A stretch of DNA of 64,000 nucleotides from Litorisediminicola beolgyonensis. Its GTDB lineage: Bacteria; Pseudomonadota; Alphaproteobacteria; Rhodobacterales; Rhodobacteraceae. Every line of letters begins with the position of its first letter. The stretch's first letter is position 1. The position numbers were made by a program, and so were the translations under genes. This document shows, one piece after another, positions 24,369 to 32,515 of the stretch. The stretch covers positions 1 through 64,000 of the forward strand of contig NZ_JBHTMU010000012.1 in the NCBI RefSeq assembly GCF_042679605.1, read 5' to 3'. The notes below the pieces were generated by a model. It was not told where the DNA came from, did not search any database, and worked only from the letters and a program-made list of their open reading frames with translations.

Positions 24369-25586
24369 ATGAGCAGTCTTCTGAGAGCGGCCCTTGTCTG
24401 GGTCCTGACCGCCGTGCCGCTTGGCGCCGAAGGTCTGGGCGCGCTCGCCCGGTTCGATCCGGGCGCCAGCGTCGTGCGCGATATCGGCTGGCGCGGCGGG
24501 GCCGAGATCGATCTGGCGCTGAGCCAGGGGGTGCCGTGGCGGCTCTATACGCTCGACGCGCCCGCGCGGCTCGTGCTCGAGTTTCGCGAGGTCGACTGGT
24601 CCGGCGCCGATCCCGAGACGCTGCGCTCAGGCGACGCGATCCGCGGCCTGCGCTTCGGTCAGGTGCGGAGCGGCTGGTCTCGGCTGGTTGCCGAACTGGG
24701 CGCGCCGATGGCGGTGACCGAGGCCGAGCTCGACATCGACGATCCGACCGGCGCCGCGCGACTGCGCGTCGCGCTCCTGCCCACCGATCCCGAGAGCTTT
24801 GCCGCGAAGGCCGGCGCGCCCTCCGATCCGCGCTGGGACCTGCCGCGGGCCACCGAACGCTCGGTCGAGCCTGCCCGTGACGGCGTTCTGCGCGTGATGC
24901 TCGACCCCGGTCATGGCGGCATCGACCCCGGAGCCGAGGCCGATGGCGACACCGAAGCCGATCTGATGCTGCTGTTTGCGCGCGAATTGCGTGACGTGCT
25001 GCGCCGGGCGGGCGGGTTCGAGGTCTTGCTGACCCGGGACAGCGACAGTTTCGTGTCGCTCGAGGGCCGCGTCGCCGCCGCCCATGCCGCGCGCGCCGAT
25101 CTCTTCATCTCGCTCCATGCCGACGCGCTCGATGAGGGCGTGGCGCGTGGGGCGACGGTCTACACGCTCTCCGACGAAGCCAGCGATGCCGCCTCGCGCG
25201 CGCTTGCGGAGCGGCACGACCGGGGCGACATCCTCTCGGGGGTCGATCTGAGCGAGGCCGACGACCGCGTCGCCTCGGTCCTGATGGACATCGCCCGGCT
25301 CGACACCGCGCCGCGCTCGGTCGCCCTGGGCACGAGCCTCGTCGACGGCATCCGCTCGGCCACCGGCCAGGTCCACAAGCGCCCCTTGCGGCAGGCGGGG
25401 TTCTCGGTGCTGAAAGCCGCCGACATCCCCTCGGTGCTCATAGAGCTGGGCTTCCTGTCGACCCAGGCCGACCTCAAAAACCTGCGCGATCCGGCCTGGC
25501 GGGCGGGCATGGCCGCGGGCATTCGGGACGGGCTTCAGGCCTGGTCCGTCGAGGACGCCGCGCTAGCTGCGCTGCGACGGCAGTGA
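24369..25586 (+). CDS. N-acetylmuramoyl-L-alanine amidase (AmiC type, AMIN + Amidase_3)
   Basis: The protein has 405 residues. A signal peptide (MSSLLRAALVWVLTAVPLGA) is followed by an AMIN-like domain (about 35-130; VPWRLYTLDAPARLVLEFREV, then GLRFGQVRSGWSRLVAELG). An Amidase_3 catalytic domain (about 175-395) follows. Zinc-site residues are visible in VMLDPGHGGIDPGA, in DLFISLHADAL, and with the catalytic Glu in SVLIELGFLSTQ. The enzyme cleaves the amide bond between N-acetylmuramic acid and the stem peptide and helps daughter cells separate. It lies upstream of the PBP1A gene, a frequent arrangement in alphaproteobacteria. Confidence 0.93.
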   Translation: MSSLLRAALVWVLTAVPLGAEGLGALARFDPGASVVRDIGWRGGAEIDLALSQGVPWRLYTLDAPARLVLEFREVDWSGADPETLRSGDAIRGLRFGQVRSGWSRLVAELGAPMAVTEAELDIDDPTGAARLRVALLPTDPESFAAKAGAPSDPRWDLPRATERSVEPARDGVLRVMLDPGHGGIDPGAEADGDTEADLMLLFARELRDVLRRAGGFEVLLTRDSDSFVSLEGRVAAAHAARADLFISLHADALDEGVARGATVYTLSDEASDAASRALAERHDRGDILSGVDLSEADDRVASVLMDIARLDTAPRSVALGTSLVDGIRSATGQVHKRPLRQAGFSVLKAADIPSVLIELGFLSTQADLKNLRDPAWRAGMAAGIRDGLQAWSVEDAALAALRRQ

Positions 25587-25677
25587 GCGGCCGCTGGCCG
25601 ATCTGTGTTTTGACCCGGCGCCCGGGATTGTGTAACCCGTGCCGATCGGAAAGCCTGCCCTGGAGGGGCCTGTCCCA

Positions 25678-28233
25678 ATGATCCGTTTCATCATGTCCTT
25701 CTTCGGCGGCATCTTCAGCCTTCTGACGCTGGGGATCGGGATGTTCGCGCTGTCACTGGGCGCGGTGTTCTGGATGTACGGACGGGATCTGCCGAGCCAT
25801 GAGAGCCTCGCGCAATACACGCCGCCGACGATCAGCCGGATCTACTCGGTCGAGGGGCGGATCATCGACGAGTTCGCGCAGGAACGGCGGCTCTTCACTC
25901 CGGCGGCGGAGATCCCCGACCTGGTGAAGCAGGCCTTCATCTCGGCGGAAGACAAGAATTTCTACGAACACCAGGGCTACGACCCGCGCGGCATCGCCGC
26001 GGCGGTGGTCGACGCGGTCAAGAGCCGCGGGCGCGACGTGCGCGGCGCCTCGACCATCACCCAGCAGGTGATGAAGAACTTCCTTCTGGGCGGCGATCGC
26101 CGCGCCGAGCGCAAGATCAAGGAGATCATCCTCGCCACGCGGATCGAGGAGACGCTGAGCAAGGAGAAGATCCTCGAGCTCTATCTCAACGAGATTTTCC
26201 TCGGGCAGAACTCCTACGGCGTCACCGCCGCGGCGCAGACCTACTTCAACAAGGCCCTGACCGAGCTTGCCCCGCACGAGGCGGCATTCCTCGCCTCGCT
26301 GCCCAAGGCGCCGTCGGATTACCACCCCGTCCGCAATGCCGACCGGCTGATCGCGCGGCGCAACTTCGTGCTGCGCGAGATGTTCGAGAACGGCTATCTC
26401 GACGAGGCGCAATACGAGCGCGAGCGCGAGGCGCCGCTGCGCTCGGTGCAGGCCGGGGATTTCGAGCCGTTCCAGAAGCAGCTGCCGCCGCGCGACTATT
26501 TCACCGACGAGATCCGCCGCCAGCTCAGCCGCGACTTCGGCGAGGGCGAGTTCTTCTCGGGCGGCTTCTCGGTGCGCGCGACGCTCGATCCCGAAATGCA
26601 GGTCGAGGCGGCGAAGGCGCTGCGCGAGGCGCTCGAGAATTTCGACCGGGCGCGCGGCGTCTGGCGGGGGACCCGCAAGACGGTGGATGTCGCCGCTCTC
26701 GAGACCGAGAGCGCCTGGCGCGCGGCGCTGTCGGACGTGGACGTGCCGCGCGACATCTTTCTTGAAAACCAGTGGTATCCGGCGGTCGTGCTGGAGGTCG
26801 GCGAGACCGCGGCCCGGATCGGCATCGAGGGCGTTCCGGATGACGAGGACGGCCACTGGATCCCGGCCGAAGACGTGCAATGGGCGCGGAAATACGATTA
26901 CGGACAGGACAAGCTCCTGGGCGCGGCCCGGGTGGCCGACGACCTGGTCGATGTGGGCGATGTCGTGCTCGTGCGGCAGATGACCCGCGACGAGGATGGC
27001 AGCTTTATCCGCTGGACGCTCCGGCAGGTGCCGGTGGTCGAGGGCGCCTTCATGGCGATGGACGTGAATACCGGCCGCGTGCTGGCGATGCAGGGCGGGT
27101 TCTCCTACCAGCATTCGGTCTTCAACCGCGCCACCCAGGCCGAGCGTCAGCCGGGCTCGTCCTTCAAGCCCTTCGTCTATGCCGCGGCGCTGGACTCGGG
27201 CTATTCTCCCGCGACGATCGTCGTGGACGCACCGATCGAGATCAACACGCCGCAGGGCGTCTGGCGTCCGAAGAACGCGTCGAACACCTTCTACGGCCCG
27301 ACCCCGCTCCGCACCGGGATCGAGCGGTCGCGGAACCTGATGACCGTGCGCCTCGCGCAGGAGGTCGGCATGGACGTCGTCGGCCGCTACGCTGAGAAAT
27401 TCGGCGTCTACGACAACATGAGCCGGGTGCTAGCCAACGCGCTCGGCTCCGAGGAGACCACGGTCTTCAAGATGGTCGCCGCCTACGCGATGTTCGCCAA
27501 TGGCGGCGAACGCGTGGAGCCGACGCTCGTCGACCGGGTGCAGGACCGTTACGGCAACACGGTCTACCGCCACGACAAGCGCGCCTGCGTGACCTGTTCC
27601 GATCCAGCGATCCCGGCGGGGTCGAGCCCGCGCATCGTGTCGGACCGCGAGCGGGTGATGGACCCGGTGACCGCCTATCAGCTGACCTCGATGATGGAAG
27701 GCGTCGTCCAGCGCGGCACCGCGAGCGGCACGGTCAACCTGCCGGTGCCCACGGCGGGCAAGACCGGCACCACCAACGACGCCAAGGACGTGTGGTTCGT
27801 GGGCTTCACCTCAAACATCGTCGCGGGCTGCTATATCGGCTACGACACGCCGCGGAGCCTTGGGTCAGGGGCCTCGGGCGGCGGTCTCTGCGGGCCGGTC
27901 TTCCAGCAGTTCATGCTGAAGGCGGTCGAGAAATACGGCGGCGGCAAGTTCAAGGTGCCGACCCAGTGCCAGTTCATCAAGATCGACCGCTTCACCGGCG
28001 CGCGCCTCTCCGACGGCGCCTCGGGCGAGAACGTGGTGTCGGAATGTTTCCGCCAAGGCGAGGAGCCGCTCTTCGGCATCCAGTTCGACGGCGGCTTCGC
28101 GATGGGCTCCGGGTTCGACATCATCCAGCCGAACGGGGCGGGTCCGAAGCGGGTGACGACCTCGTCCGGGCGGACCGGAATCGTCGGGCCGAAAGCGAGC
28201 TTCGGGTCGATGTCCTCGGGCGGGCTCTACTGA
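25678..28233 (+). CDS. mrcA: Penicillin-binding protein 1A (bifunctional class A PBP)
   Basis: The protein has 851 residues. One N-terminal membrane anchor (about residues 5-35) is followed by a GT51 transglycosylase domain with catalytic Glu in SAEDKNFYEHQGYD, RGASTITQQVMKN and LELYLNEIFLGQNSYGV. After an inserted OB-like region comes the transpeptidase domain with SxxK (QPGSSFKPF), SxN (ERSRNLMTV) and KTG (AGKTGTTNDAKDVWFVG). It polymerises and cross-links peptidoglycan. I chose the ATG at 25678 (GGAGG 11 bases upstream); a start 13 codons earlier is less likely. It lies 91 bp after the amidase gene. Confidence 0.96.
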   Translation: MIRFIMSFFGGIFSLLTLGIGMFALSLGAVFWMYGRDLPSHESLAQYTPPTISRIYSVEGRIIDEFAQERRLFTPAAEIPDLVKQAFISAEDKNFYEHQGYDPRGIAAAVVDAVKSRGRDVRGASTITQQVMKNFLLGGDRRAERKIKEIILATRIEETLSKEKILELYLNEIFLGQNSYGVTAAAQTYFNKALTELAPHEAAFLASLPKAPSDYHPVRNADRLIARRNFVLREMFENGYLDEAQYEREREAPLRSVQAGDFEPFQKQLPPRDYFTDEIRRQLSRDFGEGEFFSGGFSVRATLDPEMQVEAAKALREALENFDRARGVWRGTRKTVDVAALETESAWRAALSDVDVPRDIFLENQWYPAVVLEVGETAARIGIEGVPDDEDGHWIPAEDVQWARKYDYGQDKLLGAARVADDLVDVGDVVLVRQMTRDEDGSFIRWTLRQVPVVEGAFMAMDVNTGRVLAMQGGFSYQHSVFNRATQAERQPGSSFKPFVYAAALDSGYSPATIVVDAPIEINTPQGVWRPKNASNTFYGPTPLRTGIERSRNLMTVRLAQEVGMDVVGRYAEKFGVYDNMSRVLANALGSEETTVFKMVAAYAMFANGGERVEPTLVDRVQDRYGNTVYRHDKRACVTCSDPAIPAGSSPRIVSDRERVMDPVTAYQLTSMMEGVVQRGTASGTVNLPVPTAGKTGTTNDAKDVWFVGFTSNIVAGCYIGYDTPRSLGSGASGGGLCGPVFQQFMLKAVEKYGGGKFKVPTQCQFIKIDRFTGARLSDGASGENVVSECFRQGEEPLFGIQFDGGFAMGSGFDIIQPNGAGPKRVTTSSGRTGIVGPKASFGSMSSGGLY

Positions 28234-28250
28234 ATTTCCGGTCAGGCGGA

Positions 28251-28272
28251 GCGCGGCCCTTTGGGGCCGCGC
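28251..28272 (+). terminator. GC-rich hairpin after mrcA
   Basis: GCGCGGCCC-TTTG-GGGCCGCGC forms a perfect 9-bp stem 17 bp after the mrcA stop. It has no T-tract. Termination is plausible but not proven. Confidence 0.45.
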
Positions 28273-28311
28273 GCATGTCTGGCTTGCTGATCGTTTCCGA
28301 TCATCAAGCGG

Positions 28312-28360
28312 GCGAGGGACGCTGCCCCTCGCGCTCCCCGGGATATTTCCGGACAGATGA
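28312..28360 (+). repeat. 49-bp structured intergenic repeat, copy 1
   Basis: This copy lies between the convergent mrcA and GH13 genes. A hairpin (GCGAGGGAC-GCT-GCCCCTCGC) is followed by GGGATATTTCCGGACAGATGA. The reverse complement matches copy 2 at 57201-57249 at 45 of 49 positions. One stem position changes on both sides (G-C here, A-T there) and another becomes a G-T pair, so pairing is conserved. From memory, similar GGATATTT-containing elements are frequent between genes in Rhodobacteraceae, but I could not check this. Confidence 0.8.
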
Positions 28361-28454
28361 GAGCCATGAGTGGCGCGCCCGGCGTGTTCGGTTGGCTCTG
28401 CGGAGCGGCGGGTTCGGGACCCGCCCGGGTGGAGACGGACGGGGCCCTCGGGGC

Positions 28455-30824
28455 TCAGCGTTTGCGGGTGAAGACCAGCGCCATGGAGTCCTTCAGGACG
28501 ATCGGGCCCGAGAGGTAGTCCGGACCGATCGCCGGGGTGCGGAGCGCGCATTTCCAGCCGAAGCCCTCGGTGCCCGGAACGCCGAGGCGGAGCGGGTCGA
28601 GATCGGGGGTCGGTTTCCCCTCCATGTGGATCACTGTGTAGACCTGTTCGCCGTCCGGGCCGTTGCGGAGCGCGGTGAAGAGCGTCCGGCCTTCGAGCGG
28701 CTGGCGGTAGGAGAAGTGATCCTCGGGGCCGTAATTGTCGCGCAGCCACGGTCGGGCGGCGCGGAACTCGCGCAGGCCCAGGGTGAAGGCGCATTGCGCC
28801 GGGTCGAGACCGCCGAAGCTGTGGGTGACGTTGCAGTAGTCATGCATGTCGTCCATCCAGGCCCGCGCCACGGATTTCAGCGCGTCGACCGAGTAATGCG
28901 GGCCCGCGAGTTGGGGGTCGGTGGCGTTCAGGAGGCGGGCGATGTCTTCGAGGTCGTATTCCGTCACCTCGACCAGCGCGGGCAGGAACTCGCAGAACCG
29001 CGCGAGCTCGGCCCGGGTCTCGAAGCCCAGCTCCTTGAGGCGGCGGAAGTTCGACGGGATCGAATAGGCGTATTCGTCGACCTGCCATTTGAGCGAGATC
29101 GCCTCTTCGGCCACCACCTTGACGCCGTAGCGGTCGTCTTGGTTGCGGATGAAGCCCCAAGAGGCGCGGGCCATGGCGTTGAGGAAATCCATCGGCACGC
29201 CCGGCAGGGCCACATAGGTCAGCACATGGACCGCGGGGTTGTCATAGGCTTTGTCGAGGATCTCCATCCGGGTCTGGCCCAGGCGGGTGTTGATGTTCAT
29301 TTTCGGGCTGACCTGGGTGCCGCGGCGCAGCGTGTCGTGGTTCGAGGTGCCCGAGATCCAGTTCGCGCCGACCTCGAGACATTCGCGGATGCGCCAGTAC
29401 TTGCCCAGCCAGAAGGTGTAGAGGAACGGCGTGTTGTGGGCGAAGGTCAGCGGGCCCCACTGGAATACGTCGCCGTCGCGCTGCATCTCGATCACCGAGC
29501 GGTAGGAGGAGGAAAGCTCCCAGTCCTCCTCGGGCCAGGGGCGGCCATCTTCGAAGACGAACCAGGGCCGGTAGGTGGTGCCCGCGACCTCCTGTTCGAG
29601 ATCGGCCATAAGCTGTAGATAATCGTCGTCGTGACGCATCTCCTGCGCCGCGGCGTCCCACCATTTGAAATCCTGCGCGCCGTCGACCCGGACGCCATCG
29701 GCGCCGAAATTCACCTTGCGGCGCTGCATCTCGAGGAGGATCGCCCGAACCGCGGGGTTCTGGTAGTCGAGGTTCTGGCCGTACATGTTCGGCCCGGCGA
29801 AGAAATGGCCATTGAGCGCATCGAGACCCTGGTTGTCGGAATGGCCGTAGACCACGTCGAAGACCAGCTTCTTGGGGCCGCCGGGGAAGCTGTGCAGAAC
29901 CGAGGCGAGGTCGATCAGCTCGTCGGGGCGTCCGGTCTCGAGGAGCACCGGGTTCACCGTCGCCATGCCGGAGATCACCACGTCATAGCCCCAGTTGGTG
30001 GTGTCGGGGCGCAGGAGCGAGACGAAGACGCTCTCGTCGGTGATATTGCTCTCCTGCCAGAAGGCGGGGCCTTTCTCGTAGACGGTGGTCGGCTCGACGG
30101 GCAGGAGCTGCACGGCGTCGTAGCCCATGAAAATCTGCTCGGAGGGCTCGAGTGCGAGGCCCGCCTTGACGCGGGCGGCGAGGCGTTCGAACTGCCGGGT
30201 GAGACCGGCGATGGTGCCGCTTGCGGTGGCGGTCGGGATGTGGACCTGCAGGATGTTCGAGACCGGTCCGAACTTGTGCGGGGCCTCGGATTTCAGCGCC
30301 TCCCAATAGGCGGTATCGCCGCGCGCGGCCTGCATCGCCGCGACGTCGTAGAGCTCGGCCGGGGCAAAGGCGCCGAAGGGCAGCGACATGGCGAGCGGGT
30401 CGAGGATGCGGTGCCAGCGATCCTCGGCGTCGCGCCAGACGAGGCAGTAGAAATCGCCGATCTCCGCGCGCGTTCCGGCCTTCATGCCGGTGACGCAGGC
30501 GAAGCAATGGTTCTCGGTGCGGATCACCGGAACGAAGGCACGCTCGAAGCGGAGCTCCTGGTGCGAGCGGGTCAGGTCGAGAGGTTCGGTGGGGCTCAGG
30601 ATCTCGAGGAAGATATCGCCCGAGGGCACCCGCTGATCCTGCAGCTCCGGCACCCAGAATCCGAAGCTCGCCAGCCCGGTCTCGTCGATCTGGCCGCCGA
30701 GACTGCGCGCGATCTCGCGCTCGGCGTCGAACCGGGTCGGCGCGGTCATCAGGCTCTGTTCGCAGGCCCTGGCTCGCGCGGAGGCGGCGGCTTCGTCAAA
30801 GGCGATCCGGGAGGAAAGCGTCAT
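28455..30824 (-). CDS. GH13-type glycosidase, probable glucosylglycerol hydrolase
   Basis: The protein has 789 residues. The four conserved alpha-amylase regions are present. Region I is LVFDVVYGHSDNQG. Region II is FGADGVRVDGAQDF, with the nucleophile Asp in R-V-D. Region III is PWFVFEDGRPWPEE, with the acid/base Glu. Region IV is SGTSNHDTLRR. The long N-terminal part (about 300 residues; FGFWVPELQ, VPVIRTENHCFACV) differs from ordinary amylases. The overall layout recalls the cyanobacterial glucosylglycerol hydrolase family. That name is a family-level guess; another alpha-glucan or alpha-glucoside substrate is possible. The ATG at 30824 has GAAGGA seven bases upstream. It is the last gene of the glg operon, 49 bp after pgm. 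Confidence 0.65.
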   Translation of the reverse strand: MTLSSRIAFDEAAASARARACEQSLMTAPTRFDAEREIARSLGGQIDETGLASFGFWVPELQDQRVPSGDIFLEILSPTEPLDLTRSHQELRFERAFVPVIRTENHCFACVTGMKAGTRAEIGDFYCLVWRDAEDRWHRILDPLAMSLPFGAFAPAELYDVAAMQAARGDTAYWEALKSEAPHKFGPVSNILQVHIPTATASGTIAGLTRQFERLAARVKAGLALEPSEQIFMGYDAVQLLPVEPTTVYEKGPAFWQESNITDESVFVSLLRPDTTNWGYDVVISGMATVNPVLLETGRPDELIDLASVLHSFPGGPKKLVFDVVYGHSDNQGLDALNGHFFAGPNMYGQNLDYQNPAVRAILLEMQRRKVNFGADGVRVDGAQDFKWWDAAAQEMRHDDDYLQLMADLEQEVAGTTYRPWFVFEDGRPWPEEDWELSSSYRSVIEMQRDGDVFQWGPLTFAHNTPFLYTFWLGKYWRIRECLEVGANWISGTSNHDTLRRGTQVSPKMNINTRLGQTRMEILDKAYDNPAVHVLTYVALPGVPMDFLNAMARASWGFIRNQDDRYGVKVVAEEAISLKWQVDEYAYSIPSNFRRLKELGFETRAELARFCEFLPALVEVTEYDLEDIARLLNATDPQLAGPHYSVDALKSVARAWMDDMHDYCNVTHSFGGLDPAQCAFTLGLREFRAARPWLRDNYGPEDHFSYRQPLEGRTLFTALRNGPDGEQVYTVIHMEGKPTPDLDPLRLGVPGTEGFGWKCALRTPAIGPDYLSGPIVLKDSMALVFTRKR

Positions 30825-30873
30825 GTCGGGTCCTTCTTCGGTTCGGTCTGGGCCGCGGCGCGGGCGGCCGGTG

Positions 30874-32505
30874 TCAGGTGATGACATCCGGCGCGTCGCG
30901 GCCCGTATGTTCTCGGATGCCCGCCAACGCCTCGGCAGCGGCGATGATGCCGGCCAGCGCCTCTTGCGGGTCCATGTCGAGCTCGGCGGGGTCGGTTTCG
31001 ACCCGTTCGAGATAGACGCGCAGCGTCGCGCCCTCGGTGCCGGTGCCAGACAGGCGGAAGACGATCCGACCGCCGCCCGAGGTGGTCACGCGGAGGCCCT
31101 GGCCTTCGCTGCGCGACCCGTCGACGGGGTCGTCATAGGCGAACTCGTCGGCGGATTCCACCGTGAGCCCGGCGAAGCTCTTTCCGGGCAGATCCGCAAG
31201 CTTGGCGCGCAATCCCTCCATCAGGGCCTCTGCATTGTCGCTGTCGACGGCTTCGTAGTCATGGCGGCTATAGTAGTTCCGGCCGTAGCTGTTCCAATGG
31301 TCGGCCATCAGATCGGCGACGGAAATCTTGCGCTCTGCCAAAATGTTAAGCCAGAAAAGCACGGCCCAGAGCCCGTCCTTCTCGCGGACATGATCCGAGC
31401 CGGTCCCGGCGCTTTCCTCGCCGCAGAGCGTGGCGCGGCCCGCGTCGAGGAGATTGCCGAAGAACTTCCAGCCGGTGGGTGTCTCGTAGCAGTCGCAGCC
31501 GAGCCTGAGCGCGACCCGGTCGAGCGCTCGCGAGGTCGGCATGGAGCGCGCGACGGCCTTGAGGCCGTCGGCATAGGCGGGCGCGAGCGTGGCATTGGCG
31601 GCCAGCGCGGCAAGGCTGTCCGACGGCGTGACGTAGATGTTCTTGCCGACGATCATGTTGCGGTCGCCATCGCCGTCGGACGCCGCGCCGAAATCGGGGG
31701 CGGTGTCGCCGAACATGCGGTCCATCAGATCCTTGGCCCAGATCGGGTTGGGATCGGGGTGGCCCTGGCCGAAATCCGGCAGCGGCACGGCGTTGACCAC
31801 CGAGCCCTCGGGTGCGCCGAGCGCGCCTTCGAGGATCGCCTTGGCGTAAGGCCCGGTGACCGCGTGCATGGCGTCGAAATGCAGGGTGAAGCCGCCCGCG
31901 ATCAGCGCGCGGATCTTGTCGAAATCGAAGATCGTCTCCATCAGCGCCTGGTAATCGGTGACGGGATCGACCACCTCGATCTCCATCCGCCCCATCGAGG
32001 TCGTGCCGAGGACCGAGAGGTCGACATCCTGCGCCTCCATGATCTGGTAGGAGGTGAGGTCCTTCGTGGCCTCGAAAATCTTCGCGGTCACGCCCTCGGG
32101 CGCCGGGCCGCCATTGGCGGTGTTGAACTTGACGCCGAAATCGCCGTCCTCGCCGCCGGGATTGTGGCTGGCCGACAGGATGATGCCACCATCGGTCTTG
32201 CGCTGGCGGATCAGGTTCGAGGCCGCCGGGGTCGACAGGATCGCGTTCTGGCCGACGATCACCTTGGTCGCGCCCGAGGCCGCGGCCATGCGCAGCACCA
32301 CCTGCGCGGCGCGGTCGTTGAAGTAGCGCCCGTCGCCGCCCAGAACGAGCGTCTTGCCGGCGACGCCGCCGATGCCGATCCAGATCGCCTGGATGAAGTT
32401 CTCGAGGAAATGCCGCTCCATGAAGGTGCGGGTCTTCTTGCGCAGTCCCGACGTGCCGGGCTTCTGTCCGGCGATGGGCGAGGTCTCGACGGTGATGATG
32501 TCCAT
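30874..32505 (-). CDS. pgm: Phosphoglucomutase (alpha-D-glucose-specific)
   Basis: The protein has 543 residues. The phosphoserine loop is in GIILSASHNPGG. The Mg2+ loop is AASDGDGDRNMIVG, the sugar-binding loop is CGEESAGTGSDHVREKDG, and the phosphate-binding region near the C-terminus is RLSGTGTEGATLRVY. It interconverts glucose-1-phosphate and glucose-6-phosphate, linking GlgP and GlgC to central metabolism. I chose the ATG at 32505 (MDIITVETSPIAGQKPGTSG), the family's usual N-terminus, preceded by GAGGA. It starts 10 bp after the malQ stop. Confidence 0.96.
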   Translation of the reverse strand: MDIITVETSPIAGQKPGTSGLRKKTRTFMERHFLENFIQAIWIGIGGVAGKTLVLGGDGRYFNDRAAQVVLRMAAASGATKVIVGQNAILSTPAASNLIRQRKTDGGIILSASHNPGGEDGDFGVKFNTANGGPAPEGVTAKIFEATKDLTSYQIMEAQDVDLSVLGTTSMGRMEIEVVDPVTDYQALMETIFDFDKIRALIAGGFTLHFDAMHAVTGPYAKAILEGALGAPEGSVVNAVPLPDFGQGHPDPNPIWAKDLMDRMFGDTAPDFGAASDGDGDRNMIVGKNIYVTPSDSLAALAANATLAPAYADGLKAVARSMPTSRALDRVALRLGCDCYETPTGWKFFGNLLDAGRATLCGEESAGTGSDHVREKDGLWAVLFWLNILAERKISVADLMADHWNSYGRNYYSRHDYEAVDSDNAEALMEGLRAKLADLPGKSFAGLTVESADEFAYDDPVDGSRSEGQGLRVTTSGGGRIVFRLSGTGTEGATLRVYLERVETDPAELDMDPQEALAGIIAAAEALAGIREHTGRDAPDVIT

Positions 32506-32515
32506 GGGGTCCTCC

